Shown here: positions 1 to 8,505 of the stretch, one piece after another | Numbering within the stretch: position 1 is the first letter of the stretch | Layout of the letters: the number at the start of each line of letters is the position of its first letter | NCBI RefSeq assembly: GCF_039649665.1 | Contig: NZ_JBDJAW010000029.1 | Location: 1 to 64,000 of the forward strand | DNA: 64,000 nt | Reading direction: 5' to 3' | From: Microbispora sp. ZYX-F-249 | GTDB taxonomy: Bacteria; Actinomycetota; Actinomycetes; Streptosporangiales; Streptosporangiaceae | Notes under the pieces: generated by a model | The model's input: only the letters and a program-made list of their open reading frames with translations | Told to the model about the DNA's origin: nothing | The model's database searches: none | Made by a program: the position numbers and the translations under genes

Positions 1-947
1 AAGGCCATCAGGGACTTCACGGCGTAGTGTTTCATGTACAGCCGTCCCCATTGCGTGTCTGGAGTGGGAAGAAGAACGTCGGCGCCTTCTTCCAGGACGG
101 CGTCGGCCGCGGTGCGGAATTCCGCCGCCATGACAGCGAGATCGTCTTGCAGCCCTCGCGTGCTCGATCCCCACAGTCCTCGGGTGATCGCGCCGAGAGC
201 CCTGCCGATGAGGGGACCTTCCAGTCCGGCGACGCGTATCACCAGCTCGGCTGTGACCACGCTGACCTCCTCTATGCGCTCCGGAGAAGGATCGGCTGCG
301 ATGGCCGCTATGCGCGGATGGCGGGAGACCAGTTCCCACATCTCGGGTTTCAGGATCAAGCCGGGCCGGGGCCGGCTCTCCTCGTCCTGGGATTCGTCGC
401 AGTCGCGCAGAACGAGATGATCTCGTTGCTTCCAGTTCTGGTCGATTCGTATGCCGGAGATCCCCTCGGCCAGGGCGAACGCGGCTGCCAGCCAGTCCTG
501 TTCCCAGTATTCGGCGGTGACGCCGTAGCCGCTCGCCCATTCCAGGGCATCCGGGTCGGCCGAACGGTCTCTCAGGCTGAAGGGGTCGAACCGGCGAGAC
601 AGGTCGCCGCCGACGGCGTAAGCGAACCTCGACACGCCGTTCCACGCCAGGCCCAGCGCCTCACCCGGCTTTGACAGTTTCTCAAGGCGTCTGATTCCCA
701 GATACCTGGTCGCCTCCACGGTGAGCGTCCAGTCGCCCACCTGAGAGATGAGGACCACGCCCTCGTGGGGCTCCATTTCGTACGCCTCGAAGATGTCGTT
801 GAATTCTCCCCGGCTCAGCCCTTGTTCGTCCCCGCCGAAACACCGGACGACGGCGTTGATAGCGGCTCCTCTTATCCAGGTGACACAGGCGGGTTCGTGG
901 AAGACCGCCCGTACATCGCCTTCGTACAGGTCGAATGGTGAACGCAT
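1..947 (-). CDS. DUF6461-like protein, 3' end cut by the window
   Basis: An open frame of at least 315 codons runs leftward off the window. It starts with ATG at 947 behind GAAGAGG about six bases upstream. The N-terminal third holds CVTWIRG, then GVVLISQVGDWTLTVE, then WNGVSRFAYAVGGDLSRRFDP. This order (a CVTxxRG opening, a W-T-L-x-x-E strand, a W-N-x-x-S-x-F-x-Y strand followed by FDP) is what I recall for actinobacterial DUF6461 proteins, many of which sit beside secreted toxins or orphan effectors. No signal peptide or membrane segment is visible, so a cytoplasmic protein is expected. It lies two genes downstream of the NucA/NucB-tailed secreted protein on the same strand. Its function is unknown; a toxin-immunity role is an inference from position only. 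Confidence 0.75.
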   Translation of the reverse strand, partial: MRSPFDLYEGDVRAVFHEPACVTWIRGAAINAVVRCFGGDEQGLSRGEFNDIFEAYEMEPHEGVVLISQVGDWTLTVEATRYLGIRRLEKLSKPGEALGLAWNGVSRFAYAVGGDLSRRFDPFSLRDRSADPDALEWASGYGVTAEYWEQDWLAAAFALAEGISGIRIDQNWKQRDHLVLRDCDESQDEESRPRPGLILKPEMWELVSRHPRIAAIAADPSPERIEEVSVVTAELVIRVAGLEGPLIGRALGAITRGLWGSSTRGLQDDLAVMAAEFRTAADAVLEEGADVLLPTPDTQWGRLYMKHYAVKSLMA

Positions 948-1027
948 ATCGATCCTCTTCATGAGACGCGCCCCGCTTCCTTCTGCGAAGATCGTTACGA
1001 CATGTGCCCGCGCGCTCCGGAGTGATC

Positions 1028-1900
1028 ATGTTAAGCATGCGCCGTCTGCGCTGGTGGGTCGCGGCGGGGATGACAATGCTCCTGCTCGCCCTGGCCATGC
1101 CGTGGCTGCGCCTCACCACGCCACTGCCGGAGTCCGGACGGCAGCGTGACTGCCCGGTCATGGGACTCGACGGGCCGCCGGGAGCCGTGGCGGTCGCGCC
1201 GGAGGACAGGCAGCGGATGTACCTGTGCTTCGCCCACCGGCGGTTCGGCGACCTGCCGGACGAGGAACTGCTCGCGCGCGGCGGCGCCCTGTGCGATTCC
1301 GAGGTCCGCGACGAGGAGTTGACGCGGCTGCTCGAACTGCGCTGCCCCGGCCTGTACGAGCGCAACCAGCAGATCTACCTGGCCGAGCGGGACGCCGAAG
1401 AGGCCGAGGCCAAGCGGCGGCTGGCGGCGGCGAAGGCCGGGTGTCCGCGCAGGAAGCCGATTGCCGCACCGGTGCGGCAGGTGCGGGCCGCCCTGTGGGT
1501 GGACACGGGCGGCATCCAGGCGTGGGAAGAGGGCTACGGCGGCCTCGACTACTCGGGCAGGTTCCTGGCCAAGGGCAGAGGCACCGTGCACCTCTCCTGG
1601 GGAGGAGACGAGAAGGGGCCGGTCTGCGTCACCGGGGAGGCCTACCGGCAGCGACCGCCGCACGCGAAGGGCTGGCAGCGGTCGGGAGAGATGAGCTATC
1701 AAAGCCCGACCGGTGTGCTCCGGTTCTTCGGCGACGACGGCGACCTGCTCGGCGACGTGACCGTCGCGGGAGCCGGCACCTACCGGATCCGCGCTTATGT
1801 GCGGGGGCCCGAGCGCGCCCCCGGCCTGGCCCGGGCGAAGGCCGTCAGGGAAGTGCTGATCGTCGTCTTCCCCGGATCAGCGCGCGCGGCCCGACGGTGA
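1028..1900 (+). CDS. hypothetical signal-anchored protein
   Basis: This 290-residue protein has a basic N-terminus (MRRLRWW) followed by a hydrophobic stretch from about residue 8 to 26, so it is either secreted or anchored with its bulk outside. I chose ATG 1028 because GGAG sits five bases upstream; a GTG at 1004 and an ATG at 1037 are alternatives. The mature part carries four spaced cysteines before residue 125 and a charged helix (residues about 105-140, rich in E, A, K, R), then a beta-rich C-terminal half with WVDTGGI and VHLSWGG. I do not recognise the family. It is divergent from the DUF6461-like gene and convergent with the gene ending at 1926. Coding bias (high GC3) supports that it is real. 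Confidence 0.7.
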   Translation: MLSMRRLRWWVAAGMTMLLLALAMPWLRLTTPLPESGRQRDCPVMGLDGPPGAVAVAPEDRQRMYLCFAHRRFGDLPDEELLARGGALCDSEVRDEELTRLLELRCPGLYERNQQIYLAERDAEEAEAKRRLAAAKAGCPRRKPIAAPVRQVRAALWVDTGGIQAWEEGYGGLDYSGRFLAKGRGTVHLSWGGDEKGPVCVTGEAYRQRPPHAKGWQRSGEMSYQSPTGVLRFFGDDGDLLGDVTVAGAGTYRIRAYVRGPERAPGLARAKAVREVLIVVFPGSARAARR

Positions 1901-1925
1901 GACGCGCAGGAACCGGGGAGCGTCA

Positions 1926-2534
1926 TCACTCCTCCCACGCCCTGCCGGGTATGCGGTAGAAGGTGCGGGTCGCCGTCCACCAATCGCGGTCCGCGAAGCG
2001 CCCCGTGATACGGCCCATCATGCAGAACATGAGATGGATATCCCGCTCGTGGTCCCGTGCCGTGCCAAGCTCCAGCCCTGCCGCGTAGGGAAGATATTCT
2101 GGAATTTCCATCTCTCCCCCCGCTGCGTCCGGCGGGGTGACGTCGCCGAGCTGTTCTCCGTCGTAGTTGAGGTACAGCGGCTCAAGCCCTTCGCCCACTT
2201 CTCCCGCGAAGTACATCTCGAAGACCCGCCGCTTGCCCAGGTTACGAAGCACGGGATGGAAGGAGTGCATGCCGAAGGCGAACATATGCGTCCAGCCGGG
2301 CGCGTGCGGGCCCATCCAGACAGCCTTGTCCGGCAGGCCTTCGTAAAGCGTGAACACGGTCTGCAGGTCGCACTCTCGGCGTGAGCCGGGATCCACCCCG
2401 AGCAGTCGCGCCAGCTCCTCCTGGTCGTCGCCCTCCACCCAGAGGGAATGGAATTCGAATTCGAGCCAGTGCCCGTACTCCGCCAGCAGGCCCCACTGGT
2501 CCTCCGCGGGAAGCGCCTGTTCCCTGTTCATCAT
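1926..2534 (-). CDS. DUF6461-like / candidate immunity protein
   Basis: The frame encodes 202 residues from ATG 2534 (tandem ATG ATG), with AAGGA eight bases upstream. It is acidic, has no signal peptide or membrane helix, and contains WLEFEFHSLWVEG, a core GPHAPGWTHMFAFGMHSF, and a C-terminal RDWWTATRTFYRIPG. The pattern of short aromatic strands is reminiscent of DUF6461/SUKH-like proteins of actinobacterial toxin islands, but I am not certain of the family. It begins 67 bases after the stop of the huge secreted nuclease-tailed protein and lies on the same strand, which is the classic immunity position. However, a strong hairpin (2564-2590) separates the two, so it may have its own promoter. 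Immunity is inferred, not shown. Confidence 0.7.
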   Translation of the reverse strand: MMNREQALPAEDQWGLLAEYGHWLEFEFHSLWVEGDDQEELARLLGVDPGSRRECDLQTVFTLYEGLPDKAVWMGPHAPGWTHMFAFGMHSFHPVLRNLGKRRVFEMYFAGEVGEGLEPLYLNYDGEQLGDVTPPDAAGGEMEIPEYLPYAAGLELGTARDHERDIHLMFCMMGRITGRFADRDWWTATRTFYRIPGRAWEE

Positions 2535-2563
2535 ACTCAGCGTCCTTACATCGGATGAAATCG

Positions 2564-2590
2564 TGCGGGGCCGCGTCGAGCGGCCCCGCA
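2564..2590 (-). terminator. intrinsic terminator-like hairpin after the secreted nuclease gene
   Basis: A perfect 11-bp GC-rich stem (arms 2564-2574 and 2580-2590) with a five-base loop starts 11 bases past the stop of the large secreted protein gene. On the minus strand it is followed by ATTTC, a weak T-rich stretch. It could end or attenuate transcription before the 1926-2534 gene. Confidence 0.6.
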
Positions 2591-2601
2591 GCATGTCGAC
2601 G

Positions 2602-5600
2602 TCAGTCCACGATCTTCACCCAGAACGGGCTGTCGCTGACCTTGGTGATTGTATTGACAGGGTCATAGGTGAGGAGCCGGTAATGGCCGTAGAACGCTTT
2701 GAGAAGCTTCCCGTGCAGCAGGTTATGGCTCTTCCGGACCCCCTGTACGGAATAGTTGATCTTGTCTTTCGCGGCCCCTTCTTGGGTGGAGGCGAATGGG
2801 TACTCGTCACACTGCACCTCTGTGTAGCCGTACTGCACATAGACATCCGAGGTGTAGTACTTGCAGTAATTCACGCCATAGTTGGCGGCGCCGGGCTTCC
2901 CCATCGCGAAGTTATCCTGAGGCACCGAGAACGGATGCTTGGAGAAGATCGCCCGGTTCTCATCGTAGCCCTTGTCGGTGCCCCTCCACAGCGGAGCACC
3001 CTCAGGGGTGTTCGGCGGCTTCGCGTAGTTACCCGCGATGACCTTCGGCAGTTCGTTCCCCAGAGGCCCCTTCACCGGCGGAAGGTTGATATCCCGATTG
3101 CTCGTTGTGTCTCCCGGGCGGTACGGCGGATAGGTGCCGGCGTTCGTCGCCGGGTTCAGCGCCTTCTCGATATGGCGGATGACGTCCAGGAATTCGTCAT
3201 CCTCGCTCTTGGACATCGTGAATACCCGGTCGGCTCTGATGTAGATGCAGCCTCCGACGTTCCCGCCCCCCTTCTCCCCGACCGAGAGTTTCTTCCAGTC
3301 GCAGCGGAAGCTTGGTGACCAGAGGCTGTTGCTGGGAATTCCCTGCCCCCACCGCACCACGCCGAGCCGCTTGCCCTGCTGGCTGAGGAGTTCCTGATCC
3401 CATAAGGGCAGCCGACCCTTGTTCTCCTTGTACTGCGTAATGGCGGGCATGATGGAACAGACTTCTCTGTCGTGCGCCGCCGGCTTGACCGTTGCAACCA
3501 GGTACTTGAGATACGGCGTCGAGCGCCAGCCCTCGATCGTCTTGAGCTGGGTGGGGTCCCCCTCCTGGATTTGACACCCTTGCGTGGCGAGGTCGAACTC
3601 GATTTGGACATCGTCCAGATCGTCGTCGAGCTCCGTACGGCGGACACCCCTGTTCCAGACGCCGAAGTCCGTCAGCTTCACCCAGAACTTGATGTGCTGC
3701 GGCTTCAGACTGGCATCGTCGGTGCCACCCTTGTAGATGGCGTTACCAGTGTGGTCACCGATGTAGGTGTGCGCCACCCAGGTCGCCCGGAAGGTGAAAA
3801 CGTCATCGTCGGTCACCTTGTCCAGCACCGCAGCCGGGATGCGCAGCGGACCGGGGAACAACCTGACCCACCAGGCTGTCTTGTTCCTGCGCTTCTTGAC
3901 GCCGTTGTCGTCGTACTCCTCCCATCCCCCGTGGCCGATCCAGGTGGTCCAACATGCCGAGTGCGGGCGTTCCTGCATCCGCGACCACGAGTCAGTGCGC
4001 CACGGCGCACGTGCTGTGGCGTAGCAGTCCTCCAGCGAAGGGTGCTTATATTCGAAGCCGGAAGCTGCCGCCGCGGCCCGGGAGGCTGTGGCCGCTGCAG
4101 ACTCCCCACCCGCCCGGATATCACCGACCGTCAACGTCTGCCATTCCGACCAGGCGCCGGACGCGCCGGGAACCGTGGCGCGGGCGCGCCAACGCAGTTG
4201 CTCGCCCTTCTGCAGCTTGCCGGACGGCACCCGCAGCGTGTGTCGCGGCGAGTCGGCCTTCCCCGTCACCGTGCCGGTCCAGGCCAGCTCCTTCGTCGCC
4301 GTCCATCCGTCCTTCGGCAGCCCGGGCTTCGACGACTTGGCCGGCTCCCGTGCTACCTCCACTTCGACCTTCGCCGGACGACCCCGCGGATTCGACACCC
4401 ACACGGTGAGCTCCGTGGCACCGGATGGTTCCTCGTCGCCGGACACCGCCAGTTTCGCGATGCCCGGGACGCCGCCTGTGGACGCGGTGCGGCGTTCGGC
4501 TGACGCGGGCGTCGGGGCGGTGGGGATCGGGGTGTTCATGTCGGCCTGGATTTCCGCCGCGCTCTGGGCGCGGTTGTAGACGCGCACCTCGTCGATCAGG
4601 CCGCGGAAGAACTCGCCCCAGAAGGCGTTGCCGCCGATCCGCAACGCGCCGCCGTCGTCGATGACCTCGCCGGCGATCGGCGCCTGGGCCACCTGGGCAC
4701 CGTTGACGTACACCGTGGCCGCGTCGCCGTCGTAGGCGAGAGCCAGATGGCTCCACTGGTTCAGCGGCAGTTGACTGCTGCCAGTGAGGGCGCCACCCTC
4801 CTCGGCGGTCTGCAACCAGCCGGCCGGCGCGGCGTACTCGGTGGCGGCGTAGAGGCCGTAGCCGCCGCCTGCCTCGGCGTGCTCCTTCATCAGTACGCTG
4901 CGCCACACAGTGCCCAGTGCCGAGGGACGCACCCATGCCGAGAGCGTCAGCGCGTTCGTCAACCGCAGCGACGGTGCGTGCGGGATGGTCACCCAGCTGG
5001 AGGTGCCGTTGAACGACAGCGCACCGCCGTGCCTGCCGGTCGCCCAGCTGGTGTCCCGGGCTGCTCCGGCGTTGTTCTGTCCGGAGGAGTCGGCCACGGT
5101 CGTGCCGGTGCTCTCGTTCATGCCGTACGCCGCCACGAGCCCCGCCACCGGTGTCGGGGTGGGGGTGGGGGTGGGGGTGGGGGTCGGGGTCGGGGTCGGG
5201 GTGGGTCCCGGCGCGCCGGAGCCCACGGGAGTGGTCATGTCGGCCTGGATCTCGGTCGCGGTCTGGGCGCGGTTGTAGACGCGGACCTCGTCAATAAGAC
5301 CACGGAAGAGCTCGCCCCAGATGTCGTTGCCGCCGATCCGCAGCGGGCCGCCGTCGTCGTGGAGGCCACCGCTGAGCGCGGTCTCCGCGATCTGCTGACC
5401 GTTGACGAACAACCGCAGAGCAGCGCCGTCGTACGTGAGCGCCAAGTGGCTCCAGGTGTTCACCGGCAACGGCGAGACGCCTGCGAGCGCCGAGTAGTCC
5501 TCGGGAGAGGTCTGCACCCAGCCCGAGGGGGCTGAGTCGCTGTTGGCGGCGTACATCGAGTACGAGACGCCTTCGGAGGTTCTCAGCTCCTTGGCCACGA

Positions 5601-8295
5601 CGGTGCTCCAGCCGGCCACGACTGCGGGGTTGACCCAGGCCGACAGCGTCATCCCCGTCGTCAGGCGCAGGGACTCGGCGTCCGGGACCGTGACCCAGCT
5701 GGACGTGCCGTTGAACGACAAGGCCTTGCCGTACTTGCCGTTCTGCCAGGCGGCGGTGGACACCCCGGCGTTGCCGTGGCCGGACGAGTCGGCGACACTC
5801 GTCCCCGCGCCCTCGTCCATGCCGTAGGCCGCCACCAGCCCCGTCGGCGGTTGCACGCCCGTGGTGAACGACCAGGTGTACGGCTGGGCCATGGGGTTGC
5901 CCGAGGCGTCTTTGGCACCGGACACCTCCGCGGTGTACGCGGTGGTCGCAGGCAGCGCCTGGGCGGGGGTGAACGTGAGCACCATGTGGGTGGTGTCCAT
6001 GGCCGTCGCGCCCGCGACCGCCGTACCGGCCGGGTCCTTCAGTGTGAACTGTGCGTCGGTGATCGCTTCGCTGAACGTCACGGTGACCGGAGAGGTGACC
6101 GGCACATCCGTGGCGCCGGCAGTGGGGTTCGTCGCCGTCACCGTCGGCGCCGTCGTATCCGGACCGCCGGTCGTGAACGACCACGAATACGGAACCATGA
6201 TGTTCTCCGCGGAATCGATCGCGCCCGAGACCACCGCGGTGTACGTGGTTTCCTGTTTCAGCGCCTGCGCCGGTGTGACGGTCACCGTCGTATTGGTGCT
6301 GTCGTATGCCATCGTCGCCGTGACTTCGACACCACCGGTATCCTTGAGCACCACGGCGGCCTCGTCGACCGGTTCGGAGAAGGTGACCTTCACCATGGTG
6401 CCGAGGGGGACGTCGACGGCGCCGTCCGCAGGTTCGACCGCGACCACCTGCGGCGGGCGGGTGTCCTCACCGCTCCCGTCATCGCCGTCACTGCCCTCGG
6501 CGGGGAGATCGAGATCGGACGTCTTCACTTCGAAGGGTTCCCCGTCGCGCTGTCCCGCGATTTGGCCTGCGAACTCGTTGCTGATGCTCGTCCGCTCGCT
6601 GCCCGTCGGCTCATATACCGACCTGGCACGGGCCTCCTCCCACGTCGGGAGGCTCGTGATGGGGTCGGGCGACATGAAGGTGAAACCATCGACGACCGGC
6701 GGCGGAGGCGGTTCGAAGTCCACGGTGAGGATGGGCGGGTGAAGTGTTCCTTGACAGTCTTGCAACGGCTCCGTTCTGCAGCCGCCGGCCTCGTCGGTTC
6801 GGTAGCGCCGCCAGTTGGTCACATCCGATTCGCTGCCGGCGGTGAGCTGGATGCCGTAGTTGGTGGCACCGTCGACCCATTCCTGGACGATGTCGTCGAC
6901 CGAGTGGATCAGGTCCCAGGCGTAGGCCATCGAGCCGGTGCAGTCGTAGTCGCTGTAGGCGCCGTACTCGGTGTCCGCGCCGGTGTTGGTGACGGACGGC
7001 TGATTGTTCCAGGTGAGCGTCAGCTCATCCCAGTCGGAGATGATGCGCCGTGCAGTGATTCCGGAGCCGACACGCTCACCGCAGGCGTTGGAATAGTAAT
7101 TCCACAAAATCAGGTCGGCGTTCTCCACCGTGCTGCCCGCGAACTCGGCAGGGATGTCGGGGAACTGGAGGTAGCCGCGCCACCGCACCGTGCCGTTGTT
7201 GGACTTGCCGACCAGAATCCGGTCGAGGCGGAAGTTGTCCCAGCTTTCTGGGTAGTCGGCGTTGTTGACGAAGGTGTCCATGGTGTCGCCGAGCCACGAC
7301 TGTCCGGTGTGACCCTCCCACCAGTCGGATGCCGCGGCGGTCATCGTCACCGGGTAGGTGACCGCGGGGTCGGCGAGGAACGTGGCGTCGGGAGTGAACA
7401 CCAGCGTCTTGTTGTCGACGTCAAGAGTGACAGCGGCCTTACCTACCTTGCCCGCTCCCATGGCGGCGTTGGCGTCGGCGGCTTCGGCGTCCTGTATCAG
7501 GGTCGGCCGTATCTCTGTCAGGGTCTTGCCGTCCTTGCCCACGATGGTGGGCCTGCCCGCGGCGTTCTTCTTGAACGACAGCCCCTCGGGCAGGTTCACC
7601 GGCACCTTGAAGGAGACCGGGCCGGTGGGCCGTTCGGCGATGGTGATCTGCTGCCGGAAGCCGGTCGGGTTCGCGGTCACCAGCAGGTCGCGGCTCTTTC
7701 CGTAGGCGCCAGGGTAGATGGCGGTGTTGCCCTTCAGCCTGGGTTTGGGCAGCACCGATGGCGTGGCGATTTCTGCCGTGGCGTCGGCCGCCCGGCTCCT
7801 GAGCAGAGTCTTGTCCTGGCCGGCGGACAGGACAAGGTTCCCCTGGGTGGCCTTGGGCTTGATGACGCCGTCCGCCTCGACGAGAGTGGTGTCGATCGGC
7901 GTGAGACCCTTGCCGTCAGCGTTCCTGACCCGGATCGGCTGGGTGCTGAGCTCCATTCGGAGCGTCCTGCCGTCGGGGTTGGCGTACAGCGTGACCGTCT
8001 CGGTGTTGCGTTCCGGGATCTCTACCCTCTTGCCAGACTTGTGGGCCTTGATCTTGGCCTCTTCGACCACCCGATCGACGGCACGCCTGCCACCTGTGGC
8101 CTCCGAGGCTTCGGAATTCTGGGGCGCGGCCGGTTGCGGCACTTCTGCCCGGGATGGGACAGCGGCCATTCCAATAGCCATGTTCGCCGCGACGAACAGG
8201 ACCGTGGTTCGCAGCAAAGGGGTACCGCGGCGTTTCGGACGTTGCCGTCTGGGGAGATCTGCCCATTCAGAAGCTTTCGGGGGTAACGACGTCAC
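2602..8295 (-). CDS. giant secreted LamG/DNRLRE protein with C-terminal NucA/NucB-like nuclease domain (polymorphic-toxin-like)
   Basis: A protein of about 1897 residues. GTG 8295 is chosen because GGAG lies five bases upstream; the frame stays open to 8370. Residues 16-50 form a long signal peptide (RRQRPKRR, hydrophobic core, cut near SRA). Then come an N-terminal beta region; a DNRLRE-type domain at about 330-525; two Ig-like Big_5 domains (each with VTFSEP or VTFSEA and ending YxWSFTTG) at about 610-810; LamG domain 1 at 817-1020; a Thr-Pro linker at about 1028-1045; LamG domain 2 at 1050-1255; a fibronectin-like region at 1280-1390; an unrecognised region rich in Trp at 1408-1720; and a C-terminal domain from about 1735. 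The last has CDEYPFASTQEGAA near residue 1828, the acidic signature of NucA/NucB extracellular DNases. Architecture suggests a surface or released effector whose tail is a DNase. GC is lower than in the chromosome around it, consistent with transfer. Activity is inferred. Confidence 0.85.
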   Translation of the reverse strand: MTSLPPKASEWADLPRRQRPKRRGTPLLRTTVLFVAANMAIGMAAVPSRAEVPQPAAPQNSEASEATGGRRAVDRVVEEAKIKAHKSGKRVEIPERNTETVTLYANPDGRTLRMELSTQPIRVRNADGKGLTPIDTTLVEADGVIKPKATQGNLVLSAGQDKTLLRSRAADATAEIATPSVLPKPRLKGNTAIYPGAYGKSRDLLVTANPTGFRQQITIAERPTGPVSFKVPVNLPEGLSFKKNAAGRPTIVGKDGKTLTEIRPTLIQDAEAADANAAMGAGKVGKAAVTLDVDNKTLVFTPDATFLADPAVTYPVTMTAAASDWWEGHTGQSWLGDTMDTFVNNADYPESWDNFRLDRILVGKSNNGTVRWRGYLQFPDIPAEFAGSTVENADLILWNYYSNACGERVGSGITARRIISDWDELTLTWNNQPSVTNTGADTEYGAYSDYDCTGSMAYAWDLIHSVDDIVQEWVDGATNYGIQLTAGSESDVTNWRRYRTDEAGGCRTEPLQDCQGTLHPPILTVDFEPPPPPVVDGFTFMSPDPITSLPTWEEARARSVYEPTGSERTSISNEFAGQIAGQRDGEPFEVKTSDLDLPAEGSDGDDGSGEDTRPPQVVAVEPADGAVDVPLGTMVKVTFSEPVDEAAVVLKDTGGVEVTATMAYDSTNTTVTVTPAQALKQETTYTAVVSGAIDSAENIMVPYSWSFTTGGPDTTAPTVTATNPTAGATDVPVTSPVTVTFSEAITDAQFTLKDPAGTAVAGATAMDTTHMVLTFTPAQALPATTAYTAEVSGAKDASGNPMAQPYTWSFTTGVQPPTGLVAAYGMDEGAGTSVADSSGHGNAGVSTAAWQNGKYGKALSFNGTSSWVTVPDAESLRLTTGMTLSAWVNPAVVAGWSTVVAKELRTSEGVSYSMYAANSDSAPSGWVQTSPEDYSALAGVSPLPVNTWSHLALTYDGAALRLFVNGQQIAETALSGGLHDDGGPLRIGGNDIWGELFRGLIDEVRVYNRAQTATEIQADMTTPVGSGAPGPTPTPTPTPTPTPTPTPTPVAGLVAAYGMNESTGTTVADSSGQNNAGAARDTSWATGRHGGALSFNGTSSWVTIPHAPSLRLTNALTLSAWVRPSALGTVWRSVLMKEHAEAGGGYGLYAATEYAAPAGWLQTAEEGGALTGSSQLPLNQWSHLALAYDGDAATVYVNGAQVAQAPIAGEVIDDGGALRIGGNAFWGEFFRGLIDEVRVYNRAQSAAEIQADMNTPIPTAPTPASAERRTASTGGVPGIAKLAVSGDEEPSGATELTVWVSNPRGRPAKVEVEVAREPAKSSKPGLPKDGWTATKELAWTGTVTGKADSPRHTLRVPSGKLQKGEQLRWRARATVPGASGAWSEWQTLTVGDIRAGGESAAATASRAAAAASGFEYKHPSLEDCYATARAPWRTDSWSRMQERPHSACWTTWIGHGGWEEYDDNGVKKRRNKTAWWVRLFPGPLRIPAAVLDKVTDDDVFTFRATWVAHTYIGDHTGNAIYKGGTDDASLKPQHIKFWVKLTDFGVWNRGVRRTELDDDLDDVQIEFDLATQGCQIQEGDPTQLKTIEGWRSTPYLKYLVATVKPAAHDREVCSIMPAITQYKENKGRLPLWDQELLSQQGKRLGVVRWGQGIPSNSLWSPSFRCDWKKLSVGEKGGGNVGGCIYIRADRVFTMSKSEDDEFLDVIRHIEKALNPATNAGTYPPYRPGDTTSNRDINLPPVKGPLGNELPKVIAGNYAKPPNTPEGAPLWRGTDKGYDENRAIFSKHPFSVPQDNFAMGKPGAANYGVNYCKYYTSDVYVQYGYTEVQCDEYPFASTQEGAAKDKINYSVQGVRKSHNLLHGKLLKAFYGHYRLLTYDPVNTITKVSDSPFWVKIVD
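5153..5206 (+). repeat. G-rich hexanucleotide repeat encoding a Thr-Pro linker
   Basis: About nine units of GGGGGT or GGGGTC lie on the plus strand. On the coding strand they give (Thr-Pro)n between the two LamG domains. Runs of four to five G at regular spacing could form a G-quadruplex on the non-template strand and make the linker length-variable by slippage; the six-base unit always keeps the frame. Confidence 0.9.
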
Positions 8296-8505
8296 GCACA
8301 CTCCACTCCACGTAGGCCCGAAAAGAGCACAATTAGGTGGATTTAGCCAGACGTCAGAAATGCACGTCAAGATCGACAGAGCGTGATCAACAGCCGGGAC
8401 GACAGGACGACAGGAATAAGGAAAAGGCCCGTTGAAAGTGGGTGACCCATCCCCCCGTGATCACCTGCACAACACGGGCAGTCACTACGGTGCGTCACTC
8501 TTCAC

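Noticed and set aside
5776-8286. Long plus-strand open frame (836 codons) opposite the large secreted protein
   Set aside because: It is Arg/Gly/Val-rich with no domain and is the mirror frame of a GC-rich gene; the minus strand has clear LamG, Big_5 and nuclease domains.
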